Source: DATCLS01 sp035296625
Lineage (GTDB): Bacteria > Actinomycetota > Acidimicrobiia > Acidimicrobiales > VFJN01
Assembly: GCA_035296625.1 (NCBI GenBank)
Contig: DATHAO010000042.1
Span: forward strand, 1 to 64,000
Direction: 5' to 3'
Length of the DNA: 64,000 nucleotides
Below, piece by piece: positions 32,821 through 42,079 of this stretch (its first letter is position 1; every line of letters begins with the position of its first letter). Under the pieces are notes generated by a model. That model had not been told where the DNA came from, did no database searches, and saw only the letters and a program-made list of their open reading frames with translations. A program made the translations under genes and the position numbers.

Positions 32821-34047
32821 TCAGCCCACGGTGCGGACCCTCAGCGTCAGGTTGTCGGGCTCGGAGCCCACCTCGGTGATGGCGTAGAGCCGGTCCCCGT
32901 GCACGGCGAGGCCGCCGTTGGCGAGGAGGTGTGCCCAGGTCTCCTGGTCGGGCAGGTGGCCGAACTCGAAGGTGGCGATCGGCGTGGTGCCGCCCGGCTC
33001 GAAGATGTACACGTCCTCTTCGTAAGCGCCGCTGATGCCCGCTGCGACGGTGCCGTCGGGCCAGATGGCGGCGGCGTTGGGATACGGCGCCGTCGGGTAC
33101 CGGTGCGCGACCGTGAGATCGGACGTGCGGAAGGCCTGGTGGAAGTACGGCGCTCCCGAGGGGACGATCACCTGGCTGCCATCGGGTGTGATCGCCATGT
33201 CGCTGACGAAACCGCCCGCCAGGCCCAACGCCTCCTGGTCGAGCAGCGAGGTGGCGCGGAACCGCACGAGGAGGCCGGCGCTGCAGCCCGTGTCACCGGC
33301 GATCACCATGTCGGGCTGCGACGGCACCGCTTCCAGCATCGGCGGTGCGCAGAACGTCATGTCGAGCCTGCCCACGCTCTGCAGGTCGAAGGCCCCCGTC
33401 GCTGGGTCGATGCCGCCGATGCCGGCATAGGTGTCGCAGCCCCACGAGAACCACAGCCGCCCGGACGCCCAGGCGACGTCGCGGGGGCACGTCGGCTCGC
33501 CGTCACCCCTGCCGGCCCAGTGCCAGGTGATGGCCTGGGTCGCGGTGTCGATGACGGTGATCCCGTCGCTCTCGCTGGCAGCGACGTAGAGCTTCGTGCC
33601 GTCGGGATTCAACGTCATGCCGGCTGGCCCGGGCCCGACGTTCTCGATGGTCTGCAGATTGCCGCCGACGAGGTCGGTGACGACGAGGTCGCTCGTGCCG
33701 CGGCCTCCGCTGATGTAGATGCGACCGTGCGCGTCGTCGACGAGCATGTCGGCGAAGCCTGGCAGCGGGACCGTCACGTCGAGCCCGGCCGGCGGGGGTG
33801 CCGTCGTCGTGCTCGTGGACGGGTCGGTGGTCGTCGTGGACGGGTCGGTGGTCGTCGTGGACGGGCCCACGGTCGTCGGCGTCGTGGTCGTCGTCGACTG
33901 CGTCGTGGTCGACGTGGGTCGGCCATGTGACGGACCTGGCCCGTCGGGCGGCCCCGACGGCGCCCCGCAGGCCACCAGCACGAGGGACACGACGACGCCC
34001 AACGCCCAGATCGATGCGCGCGAGCCGTCGGTGACGATCCGACTCAT
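32821..34047 (-). CDS. Secreted lipoprotein with YVTN-like beta-propeller
   Basis: This 408-residue protein has a signal peptide with lipobox VLVAC, a Gly/Pro segment, a 45-residue Thr/Ser linker with three STTTTDP-type units, and then a six- or seven-bladed propeller with blades such as GMTLNPDGTKLYVAASESDGITVIDT, DMAITPDGSQVIVPSGA and AAIWPDGTVAAGISG, typical of YVTN/lactonase-like repeats. Several cysteines (CPRDV, WGCDTY, FCAPP, TGCSAG) may form disulfides. The ATG at 34047 follows GGGGGAGA. Ligand and function are unknown. The transcript probably has a leader of about 70 bases or more. Confidence 0.82.
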   Translation of the reverse strand: MSRIVTDGSRASIWALGVVVSLVLVACGAPSGPPDGPGPSHGRPTSTTTQSTTTTTPTTVGPSTTTTDPSTTTTDPSTSTTTAPPPAGLDVTVPLPGFADMLVDDAHGRIYISGGRGTSDLVVTDLVGGNLQTIENVGPGPAGMTLNPDGTKLYVAASESDGITVIDTATQAITWHWAGRGDGEPTCPRDVAWASGRLWFSWGCDTYAGIGGIDPATGAFDLQSVGRLDMTFCAPPMLEAVPSQPDMVIAGDTGCSAGLLVRFRATSLLDQEALGLAGGFVSDMAITPDGSQVIVPSGAPYFHQAFRTSDLTVAHRYPTAPYPNAAAIWPDGTVAAGISGAYEEDVYIFEPGGTTPIATFEFGHLPDQETWAHLLANGGLAVHGDRLYAITEVGSEPDNLTLRVRTVG

Positions 34048-34158
34048 GGTTCTCCCCCAGACCGTTGTCTCGACGCACCCCGGTCGCGCCGCCGGTGCGA
34101 CGGACCCTAACAGGCGGTGACCAGGCAGATGTAGCCCTCCGGGGCGTAACCGTCCCCC

Positions 34159-34216
34159 AAAAAACGACGTTCTGGCAGCGCTCCGTTCGTCGCTCACGTC
34201 TCTGCGCTGCCAGAAC
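34159..34216 (-). terminator. Strong rho-independent terminator/attenuator upstream of the propeller lipoprotein
   Basis: A perfect 13-base inverted repeat (GTTCTGGCAGCGC at 34169-34181 and its complement at 34204-34216, 22-base loop) is followed on the minus strand by GTCG and six T residues. It lies 112 bases upstream of the ATG at 34047 with no minus-strand gene immediately before it, so it may be a leader attenuator, the end of a small RNA, or block read-through from the GNAT side. Confidence 0.6.
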
Positions 34217-34268
34217 CGTCAGGGCCCGTCAACGAGCCTGTGCCGGCCACGTGGTCGCCGGGCCGACT

Positions 34269-34274
34269 TATGAT
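34269..34274 (+). promoter_or_regulatory. Leaderless -10 hexamer of the 118-residue protein gene
   Basis: TATGAT, close to consensus, lies exactly 6 bases before the GTG at 34281. Confidence 0.5.
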
Positions 34275-34280
34275 CCGGAC

Positions 34281-34637
34281 GTGAGGCAGGCCTACGTACA
34301 CCGACTTTTGTTGCGCCCCGACGTCGGCTTCGACGACCGGGCCCCCGGTGGGGCGGTGACGCGAGAGCTTTGCGGCAGCTGGGACCACGATGGTGACTGC
34401 CTCGTGCCGCATCACAACGCGGCCAGGGCCGACGAGGATGGGCTCGAGCTACGGGTGGTGTTCGTCGCAGGAGCAGATGTGGAACCCCTCGTGCGGCGAC
34501 GTATCGGGCGAGCTGTTGGTGCTGGGATGCTCGTCGGCTCCGATAGCAGGACGAGTCACTGGCAGTTGCTGGAGGACGGGCCCGACGAACTGACCGAGGC
34601 CGAGCGCACTCTTGCCGCCCAGTGGCTGGGCTCGTAG
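34281..34637 (+). CDS. Conserved-looking small protein of unknown function
   Basis: This 118-residue soluble protein has low hydrophobicity and protein-like composition: RQAYVHRLLLRPDVGFDDRAPGG, VTRELCGSWDHDGDC, LELRVVFVAGADVEPLVRRRIGRAVGAGML, DELTEAERTLAAQWL. I do not recognise a domain. A short helical C-terminus and a central beta-strand/helix unit are suggested by the pattern. The GTG start is supported by the TATGAT hexamer 6 bases upstream, which also argues that it is a real, leaderless gene. It is divergent from the propeller lipoprotein. Confidence 0.7.
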   Translation: MRQAYVHRLLLRPDVGFDDRAPGGAVTRELCGSWDHDGDCLVPHHNAARADEDGLELRVVFVAGADVEPLVRRRIGRAVGAGMLVGSDSRTSHWQLLEDGPDELTEAERTLAAQWLGS

Positions 34638-34776
34638 CCGAGCGCTGCGGCGGGCATCCGAGCGCGCTCCTGGTGACCACGCGAACGTCACACAGCGCGT
34701 CGCCCAGGCTCACCCCGAGCGGGACTGGGACGACGTCGAGTTCCTGGGCCCGATCATCGAGTCCCTGGGCTCATGA
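34612..34776 (+). CDS. Possible small protein or gene remnant, overlapping frames
   Basis: A frame ending at 34776 has a strongly protein-like C-terminus: NVTQRVAQAHPERDWDDVEF then LGPIIESLGS. The only start I see is a TTG at 34612, inside the previous gene, giving 54 residues with an arginine-rich beginning. It could be a small coupled gene or the tail of a decayed larger one. Its end overlaps the convergent GNAT gene by 6 bases. Confidence 0.3.
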   Translation: MPPSGWARSRALRRASERAPGDHANVTQRVAQAHPERDWDDVEFLGPIIESLGS

Positions 34777-35277
34777 CCGTCGCCAGGGGCCGTCGAGGTC
34801 GGCGTGATCAGGCCAGGCGTAGCGCACGTCGGGTGCCCCCTCCTCGTTGTCGCCGTCGGTCGTCGCGACGGCGACGAAGCCATGCCGCTCGTAGAACCGG
34901 CGGGCGCCGGCGTTCGACCGGAACGTCCACAGGTCGAGACCACCCGGGGACGCGGCCTTGGCGACGGCGAGCAGGCGCGACCCCAGTCCGCGACCGGTGC
35001 AGTCGGGATCGACGTAGAGCTGGTCGATCCATCCGGGCTCGAGCACGAGCAGAGCGACGACGGCGCCGTCGCAATCGATCACCCACGTCTCCCTCTCGGG
35101 CAGGACCACCGTCGCGAACCACTCGGTCACCTCGTCGTCGGTGTGGACCGGGCGCGGGATGGCGGGCACCGACGCGTGGCGCGAGCGCAACCAGGTCGCC
35201 GCCACGGCTGCGGCGTCCTGTGGACCCGCTCGTCTGGGCGTCGGTGCATCGGGGACCCCGTCCACCCCCTGGAGCAT
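34771..35277 (-). CDS. GNAT family N-acetyltransferase
   Basis: This 168-residue protein transfers an acetyl group from acetyl-CoA to an unknown amine. The acetyl-CoA-binding motif A (QLYVDPDCTGRGLGSRLLAVAKA, with the R/Q-x-x-G-x-G loop GRGLGS) is near residues 105-127, and motif B is seen in LDLWTFRSNAGARRFYERHGFVAVA, including the Asn and Tyr typical of the active site. The ATG at 35277 is chosen as the last one before the conserved region; in-frame starts further upstream exist. It is a single gene with no informative neighbours. A gap of about 190 bases precedes it. Confidence 0.85.
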   Translation of the reverse strand: MLQGVDGVPDAPTPRRAGPQDAAAVAATWLRSRHASVPAIPRPVHTDDEVTEWFATVVLPERETWVIDCDGAVVALLVLEPGWIDQLYVDPDCTGRGLGSRLLAVAKAASPGGLDLWTFRSNAGARRFYERHGFVAVATTDGDNEEGAPDVRYAWPDHADLDGPWRRS

Positions 35278-35468
35278 GACGCACCGGCGAGTCGTCGTCT
35301 TCGACGACCGCGTCGCCATGGGTATCGCGTCGACGGCCCGTAAGGCGGCCCGGCGTTCCGGCCCGTGACTGGGACGGCGTGGCGGCCGTCGGTGCATCGC
35401 ACCGATCCGGCACCTCACCGGGCGACCGGTGCGCAGACCGAAGCGGTGCAGGGAACGGTCGGCTGCGG

Positions 35469-36437
35469 TCAGCCGCGGGGGCGTGAGCGGCGCGACCGCG
35501 TGATCTCGTCCAAGGCCGCCAGGTCCTCCGGGCTGGGCACCCACGACGCCGCCTCGACGTTCGCCCGCACCTGCTCGGGCGACGTGGCGCCCGCGATGAC
35601 CGAGGCCACGCCCGGCTGGGCGGCGAGGCCCCCGACGGCCACGTCGAGCAGCGTGACGCCCCGCTCGGCGGCGAACGCCTCCAGCCGCTCCACCACGTCG
35701 AACCGCTCGTCGGTGAGCCCGCCGACCATGCCCCAGGCGGCGTAGCGGCTGCCGACCGGCGGGTCCTCGCCCCGGCGGTACTTGCCGGTCAGCAGGCCGC
35801 TCGCCAGCGGGAAGTACGGCAGTAGCCCCACGCCGAAGTGCAGGCAGGCCGGCACGAGCTCGACCTCGACGTCGCGCTCGAGCAGGTTGTAGCGGTTCTG
35901 GGCGCTGATGAAGCGCTCGGTGCCGCGGTCGCGCGCCGTCCACTCGGCATCGGCCACCTCCCAGGCGGCAAGGTTCGACGACCCGACGTAGCGGACCTTG
36001 CCCTCCGCGACCAGCTCGTCGAGCGCCGCCAGCGTCTCGGCGACCGGCGTGGCCCGGTCGGGGAAGTGCAGCTGGTAGAGATCGATCCAGTCGGTGCGCA
36101 GGCGTCGCAGCGACCGGTCGACCGCCCTGCGGATGTAGCGCCGCGACCCGCGGGCGCCCCAGTCCGGCCCGTTGGGCTCGCCCGGGAGCGGCGAGCCGAA
36201 CTTCGTGGCGACCACGACCCGGTCGCGCCGGCCCTCGAGCACCTGCCCGAGCAGCGCCTCGGAGTCGCCGTAGGAGTCGGACGTGTCGATGAGCGTGATG
36301 CCGGCGTCCAGGGCGGCGTCGACCACGGCGCGGGTGCCGTCGAGGTCGACGCGCCGGCCGAAGTTGTTGCCGCCGAGTCCGATGGTCGAGACGACCAGAC
36401 CCGAGTCGCCGAGCCTGCGGTGCTGCACGTCAGCCAT
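35469..36437 (-). CDS. Aldo/keto reductase
   Basis: This 322-residue TIM-barrel NADPH-dependent oxidoreductase has the full catalytic tetrad: Asp and Tyr in DTSDSYGDSE, Lys in VVATKFGSP and His in LYQLHFPD. The N-terminus RRLGDSGLVVSTIGLGGNNFG and the C-terminal PGVASVIAGATSPEQVRAN cofactor-binding segment are typical of the YhdN/L-glyceraldehyde 3-phosphate reductase-like group. The ATG at 36437 is used; two in-frame ATGs upstream would add poorly conserved residues. The substrate is unknown. Confidence 0.93.
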   Translation of the reverse strand: MADVQHRRLGDSGLVVSTIGLGGNNFGRRVDLDGTRAVVDAALDAGITLIDTSDSYGDSEALLGQVLEGRRDRVVVATKFGSPLPGEPNGPDWGARGSRRYIRRAVDRSLRRLRTDWIDLYQLHFPDRATPVAETLAALDELVAEGKVRYVGSSNLAAWEVADAEWTARDRGTERFISAQNRYNLLERDVEVELVPACLHFGVGLLPYFPLASGLLTGKYRRGEDPPVGSRYAAWGMVGGLTDERFDVVERLEAFAAERGVTLLDVAVGGLAAQPGVASVIAGATSPEQVRANVEAASWVPSPEDLAALDEITRSRRSRPRG

Positions 36438-36661
36438 GGGCGGCAGCATGCCGCGCCGCCGCCCCGTCGGCACCCGCGCCGGTCATGCCTGCGCAGAGAA
36501 GCGCGCGTGGGCACACGGCGTCCGGAGCGCCCGCTCGTGGCAGCGGGCCGGCTGGGGCGTGGTGAGGCGGTCGATGTGGTGGACCGTGCGGATGGCCCCC
36601 GGCGAGTCGACGTCGCGGTCGCACGGCGCCGCCACGGCGCCGATGGCCAACGCGGTAACGC

Positions 36662-37231
36662 TCAGTCCTCGCTGCGGGCGGCCTGCCCCCCGTTCCCGCT
36701 CCAAACGCCGTCGGTGCTGGTGCCGCCCGTGCCGCCGGTGCCGGCACGGCGGCGCAGGTTCGCCAGCGGCGCCCGCGTGAAGGCTCGCTCGACGGACCGG
36801 GTCGCCGCCCGCTCTCCGGGCGACGGCCTGCAGCCCTGGCCGACCGACCCGAGGTTCGCGAACGGGCCGCCGACGAAGCCGCGGAGCGCGGCCGCGCCGG
36901 ACCGGACCTTCGGCCGAACCCTGGCCATGGTGGCGAGCACGTCCTCCGCCCCGGCGCGGTCGCCGCTCGCGTCCACGACCCCATCGTCGGCCGTCGCCGC
37001 AACGGCGGTGGCCGGGACGGACCGGTGATCGGCGACCACGGCAGGCGCGGTGACGGCAGCGGGCGCGGCGACCGCAGCGGGCGCGGCGGGCGTGGCGGGT
37101 GTGCCCGGCGCGGCGCCGAGGACGCCGGCCCGGCGCGTGCGGGCGACGCCGAGCCGCGGCGCCCCGAGCGACGACTGCGGGATCGCCTCGACGGCCTTGC
37201 GCTCGACGTCGGGAAGCCTCACTTGCGGCAT
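36662..37231 (-). CDS. Alanine/proline-rich protein of unknown function
   Basis: This protein of 189 residues has a basic, proline-rich start (MPQVRLPDVERKAVEAIPQS), a central alanine/proline/valine tract (about 44-75), and a C-terminal part with two related short segments, GPFANLGSV and APLANLRRR, ending in a glycine/serine-rich tail with GVWSGNGG. No signal peptide or membrane helix is seen. I do not recognise the family. The ATG has AAGGA 8 bases upstream, supporting a real gene. A nested palindrome lies 70-95 bases upstream. It may be largely disordered. Confidence 0.55.
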   Translation of the reverse strand: MPQVRLPDVERKAVEAIPQSSLGAPRLGVARTRRAGVLGAAPGTPATPAAPAAVAAPAAVTAPAVVADHRSVPATAVAATADDGVVDASGDRAGAEDVLATMARVRPKVRSGAAALRGFVGGPFANLGSVGQGCRPSPGERAATRSVERAFTRAPLANLRRRAGTGGTGGTSTDGVWSGNGGQAARSED

Positions 37232-37302
37232 GCCCAGGTCCTTTCGGTTCGTCGACCTGGGCTCACCGTCGCAGCCCCACGTTTCACGGGGGTTCGCCGA
37301 CT

Positions 37303-37327
37303 GTTGCGCCCGCGTTGCCAACGCAAC
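37303..37327. promoter_or_regulatory. Nested inverted repeats, possible operator
   Basis: GTTGCG (37303-37308) pairs with CGCAAC (37322-37327) and encloses a perfect palindrome GCGTTGCCAACGC (37312-37324). The site lies in the 145-base gap upstream of the 189-residue protein gene and could bind a dimeric regulator. Confidence 0.35.
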
Positions 37328-37376
37328 AAGGCGTGCGTCACGGAAGTCCCTGACGGGGCGCCCGTCGGGCGGGCGC

Positions 37377-39215
37377 TCACGCCTCGACGGGCTGGCGCCG
37401 GGTGCCGAGCAGGCACCCGAGCATCGCGGCGGTCGCCCCGCCCACGCCGACCCATACACCCCACGCGGGGCTCGGCGCGGTGTCCTCGCCGAAGAGCTGC
37501 CACACCGCCCCGGCGAACCCGGCGCCCGCCAGGATCGTGACGAGCGCGCCGGTGACCCGGGGGGCCGAGGTGCCCTCGCGGTCGGCGGCGTTGACGAGAA
37601 GGCCGACCACCGCCGCTGTCAGGAACCCGGTGACGAGGCGCCCGGCGAAGCTGCGCGGGACGATCAGGGTGGAGAACAGCACGGCGATGCCGGTGAGGAC
37701 GAGGACGGCGATCCAGCCCCACTCGGCGAACGCGTCGATGTAGTCGCCGCCGAGGCTGCCCATCGGGCCGCTCGGGGCGGGCACGGCGGACGGCAGCGTG
37801 GTCGGCACCGGCGTCCCGGGGACGACGGTCGGAGCGGTGGAGCCGGTGGTGACCGCGGGGGCGGTCGTCGCCGGGATGCCGGTGCCGCCGGCCGGGACGG
37901 ACGTAGCCGACGGATCGCCCGGCGCCTGGCGGGGCGAGCCGAACAGGCCCATGCCGCCGAACGTGGCGGTCGTCGCGGTGTCGCCGGCTGCCGAGGTCGT
38001 CGTCGTACCAGCGCCCGGGGCGGTGCCGGGCACGGTCGTGGCCGGGCCGGCGGGTCCCGTGGCCGACGCCGTCCCCGCCGGTGCGGTGGCGCCCGGTGCG
38101 GCCCCAGGGTCCACGGGCCCCACCGGGACGGTGGTCGTCGTCGCTGCGTCGGGGGGGACGCTGACCGTGGTGACGTCGTCGGCGACGGCGGCCGCGGCGC
38201 GGATGTCGGCGAAGGTGACGTCGTCGCCGGCGGTGACGACCCACGGCAGCACGGTGAAGGACAGCGCGAGCGCCACGAGCCCGACCAGGCCGAGGACCAG
38301 CCCGATGCCCGGCCGGTTGCGGAAGCCGACGGCCGCCGGGTCGCGGGCGTCGTCACGGTCGGAGCCCCAGCGGCCGCGGTGGGCCTCGGTCGCGGTGGCC
38401 CGGGGACCACCGTAGAGTCCCTCGGTGGCCTCGTCGTGGAGGCCGGGGGCCCGTGCGTCGCCTGGCGGCCGGAGGCGATCGCCGTCGGGTGCGTCGAACC
38501 GGGCACCGGCGTGACCGCCGGGTGGGCCGACCCCGGGCCGGCCTGCGGCGATGCCGCCGAGGTCCATGGCGTCCGTCCCGCCGTTACCGGGGGGCCCGGC
38601 CTCGCGCAGCGGTGGGGCGAACCCCCGGCCGGGCAGGCGGGGGGCGGGGGTCGGGCCCGGCGCGGCACCACCCGCGCCGACCCCACGGCCGGAGTGGGTG
38701 TCCGGCAGGCGCGGCGGGAAGCCGGTGGTGGGAGACGCGCCCGCCGCCGTGGCGTAGGGGTCCGCGGGCACGTCCGGCGGCCAGCGCGGGGCGAGCGGCG
38801 GCGGCTCGAGCCCGGCGGCGGAGTCAGGGCCGGAGGGGCCACCGCCCGCGGGCCGGCGGGGCAGGGCCGCCGCGCCGGGATCCGCGCCCGCAGGGCCACC
38901 GCCCACGGGCCGGCGGCGGGGCAGGGCCGCCGCGCCGGGGTCCGAGCCCGCAGGGCCACCGCCCACGGGCCGGCGGCGGGGCAGGGCCGCCGCGCCGGGA
39001 TCACGGCCGGCGGGGCCACCGCCCACGGGCCGGCGGGGCAGGGCCGCCGCGCCGGGATCGGGGCCGGCAGCGGGGGCTGGGGGGCGGTCGGGCGCCGGGC
39101 GGGCGTCGGCCGGTGGCCCACCGTCGAATGACGACCACTCGCCGAGGGGCGCCAGCCGCGGGGCCCAGCTACCGTCAGGCTCACGCTGCCGCTGCACGGC
39201 GTCGTCGTCGGTCAT
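37377..39215 (-). CDS. Large low-complexity membrane protein with tandem N-terminal repeats
   Basis: This 612-residue protein has a cytoplasmic N-terminus of about 305 residues, rich in Pro, Gly, Arg and Ala, with four tandem copies of a 20-residue unit (DPGAAALPRRRPVGGGPAGS type, about residues 53-131). One membrane helix follows (about 311-333), then a roughly 145-residue extracellular Ala/Thr/Pro/Val linker, and three or four further helices (about 485-605). I do not recognise the family. The architecture suggests a membrane protein with disordered tails on both sides. The ATG at 39215 has GGAG 6-8 bases upstream. Confidence 0.7.
   Translation of the reverse strand: MTDDDAVQRQREPDGSWAPRLAPLGEWSSFDGGPPADARPAPDRPPAPAAGPDPGAAALPRRPVGGGPAGRDPGAAALPRRRPVGGGPAGSDPGAAALPRRRPVGGGPAGADPGAAALPRRPAGGGPSGPDSAAGLEPPPLAPRWPPDVPADPYATAAGASPTTGFPPRLPDTHSGRGVGAGGAAPGPTPAPRLPGRGFAPPLREAGPPGNGGTDAMDLGGIAAGRPGVGPPGGHAGARFDAPDGDRLRPPGDARAPGLHDEATEGLYGGPRATATEAHRGRWGSDRDDARDPAAVGFRNRPGIGLVLGLVGLVALALSFTVLPWVVTAGDDVTFADIRAAAAVADDVTTVSVPPDAATTTTVPVGPVDPGAAPGATAPAGTASATGPAGPATTVPGTAPGAGTTTTSAAGDTATTATFGGMGLFGSPRQAPGDPSATSVPAGGTGIPATTAPAVTTGSTAPTVVPGTPVPTTLPSAVPAPSGPMGSLGGDYIDAFAEWGWIAVLVLTGIAVLFSTLIVPRSFAGRLVTGFLTAAVVGLLVNAADREGTSAPRVTGALVTILAGAGFAGAVWQLFGEDTAPSPAWGVWVGVGGATAAMLGCLLGTRRQPVEA
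38824..39057. repeat. Four tandem copies of a 57-60 base unit
   Basis: Units at about 38824-38880, 38881-38940, 38941-39000 and 39001-39057 are nearly identical. Units two and three are 60 bases; the outer ones lack one CGG triplet. They stay in frame within the gene and encode the DPGAAALPRR...GGGPAG repeat, so copy number could vary between strains. Confidence 0.9.
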
Positions 39216-39442
39216 GTCCCGCTCCACTCGTCTCGTCGTGGGCGGGGATGAAGTCTCCGAACGCCCAGCCGCTAGCACCGCGCCGCGCCGCAGGGGGCGG
39301 CGGGCCGACTCGCCGTGGGCACACACGGTAACAACGCCCGTCACCGGATCGACAGGTCGGAACGGCCGGGACCACCGCGACACGCGCCGCCTCTCGACGC
39401 GGACGCCAGCGGTGCGACCCGCCCCACGCCGGCGTCCGTCGC

Positions 39443-40861
<1,419 letters not shown>

Positions 40862-40870
40862 GAACGGGCG

Positions 40871-40876
40871 ACCGTA
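40871..40876 (-). promoter_or_regulatory. Candidate -10 hexamer of the malic enzyme gene
   Basis: TACGGT on the minus strand, 9 bases before the GTG at 40861. Confidence 0.3.
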
Positions 40877-40983
40877 GTCGCGCGAACGGTGGTGTTGGCA
40901 ACAAGACTTCGTCCATAGCGTGCACAATTCACTTGCACCTTTGCCGCGACCGTCGGCGCTACATGCCACCGGCATTCGCTCTG

Positions 40984-40989
40984 TACCCT
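40984..40989 (+). promoter_or_regulatory. Candidate leaderless -10 hexamer of the amino acid dehydrogenase gene
   Basis: TACCCT lies 7 bases before the GTG at 40997. Confidence 0.4.
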
Positions 40990-40996
40990 CGGGTGC

Positions 40997-42070
40997 GTGC
41001 CCGGCGTGTTCGACATCCTCTCGGCCGACGGATTCGAGCAAGTGGCGTTCTGCCACGACCGCTCCACCGGGCTCCGGGCCATCATCGCCATCCACTCCAC
41101 GGCGCTGGGCCCGGCCCTGGGCGGCACCCGCTTCTACCCCTACGCCGACGAGCAGGACGCGCTCGTCGACGTGTGCCGCCTCGCCAAGGGCATGACCTAC
41201 AAGCACGCCGTCTGCGGCAACGACCTCGGCGGCGGCAAGGCCGTCATCATCGGCGACCCGGGCACCGACAGGAGCGAGGCCCTGCTGCGGGCCTACGGGC
41301 GCTTCGTCGAGGGCCTCGGCGGCCGCTACCTCACGGCCGAGGACGTCGGCACGAGCCAGGCCGACATGGACGTCGTGCGCCGCGAGACCCGCCACGTGAC
41401 CGGTGTGAGCGAGGCGCTCGGCGGGTCGGGCGACCCCTCCCCCGCCACCGCCCTCGGCGTGCTCTGGGCCATGCGGGCCGTGGCCGAGCGGCTGTGGGGC
41501 TCGGGGTCGCTCGCCGGCCGCCACGTGGTGATCTCGGGCGTGGGCAAGGTGGGTGCCGCGCTCGCCGCCCACCTCGACGCCGAGGGCGCCAAGCTCACCC
41601 TCGCCGACGTCGACGACACGCGCCTGGGAGCGGTGGCCGAGCGGCACGGCACGATGACCGTCAGCTCGGACACGGCCCACGCCCTGCCCTGCGACATCTT
41701 CGCCCCGTGTGCCCTCGGGGCGGTGCTGAACGCGGTGACGATCCCCGAGATGCGCTGCGACGCCGTGGTCGGCTCGGCCAACAACCAGCTTGCGAGCCTG
41801 GCCGACGCCGAGCGCCTGCGCCACCGCAGCATCGTCTACGCGCCCGACTTCGTGGCCAACGCGGGCGGCGTCATCAACATCGCGGAGGAGGCCCACGGCT
41901 ACGACCGCGACCTGGCCTATGCCCGCACGCAGGCGATCTACGACACGCTGCTGGCGGTGTTCGACCGGGCAGAGGTCGAGGGCACCACGACCACCCAGGC
42001 CGCCGAGCGCCTCGCCGAGGACCGCATCGAGGCGGTCAGCCGCGTGCGGCTGCTGCGCACGACCCGCTGA
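40997..42070 (+). CDS. Leucine/valine/phenylalanine-type amino acid dehydrogenase
   Basis: This 357-residue NAD-dependent enzyme deaminates a branched-chain or aromatic amino acid to its 2-oxo acid. The family core is plain: ALGPALGGTRFYPYADE, LAKGMTYKHAVCGNDLGGGK with the two active-site lysines, YLTAEDVGTS, and a Rossmann domain with VVISGVGKVGAALAAHL, followed by VGSANNQL and FVANAGGVIN. Valine or leucine dehydrogenase is most likely; side-chain specificity cannot be read with certainty. The GTG start has TACCCT 7 bases upstream, so the mRNA is likely leaderless. Confidence 0.93.
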   Translation: MPGVFDILSADGFEQVAFCHDRSTGLRAIIAIHSTALGPALGGTRFYPYADEQDALVDVCRLAKGMTYKHAVCGNDLGGGKAVIIGDPGTDRSEALLRAYGRFVEGLGGRYLTAEDVGTSQADMDVVRRETRHVTGVSEALGGSGDPSPATALGVLWAMRAVAERLWGSGSLAGRHVVISGVGKVGAALAAHLDAEGAKLTLADVDDTRLGAVAERHGTMTVSSDTAHALPCDIFAPCALGAVLNAVTIPEMRCDAVVGSANNQLASLADAERLRHRSIVYAPDFVANAGGVINIAEEAHGYDRDLAYARTQAIYDTLLAVFDRAEVEGTTTTQAAERLAEDRIEAVSRVRLLRTTR

Positions 42071-42079
42071 CCACCCGGC

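Noticed and set aside
33800..33920. Short tandem repeats that might be a CRISPR or regulatory array
   Set aside because: They encode the Ser/Thr/Asp/Pro linker of the propeller lipoprotein in frame; no spacers and no regular dyad.
38824..39057. 60-base repeats considered as a CRISPR-like array
   Set aside because: Units are contiguous with no unique spacers and keep the reading frame of the membrane protein gene, so they are coding tandem repeats.
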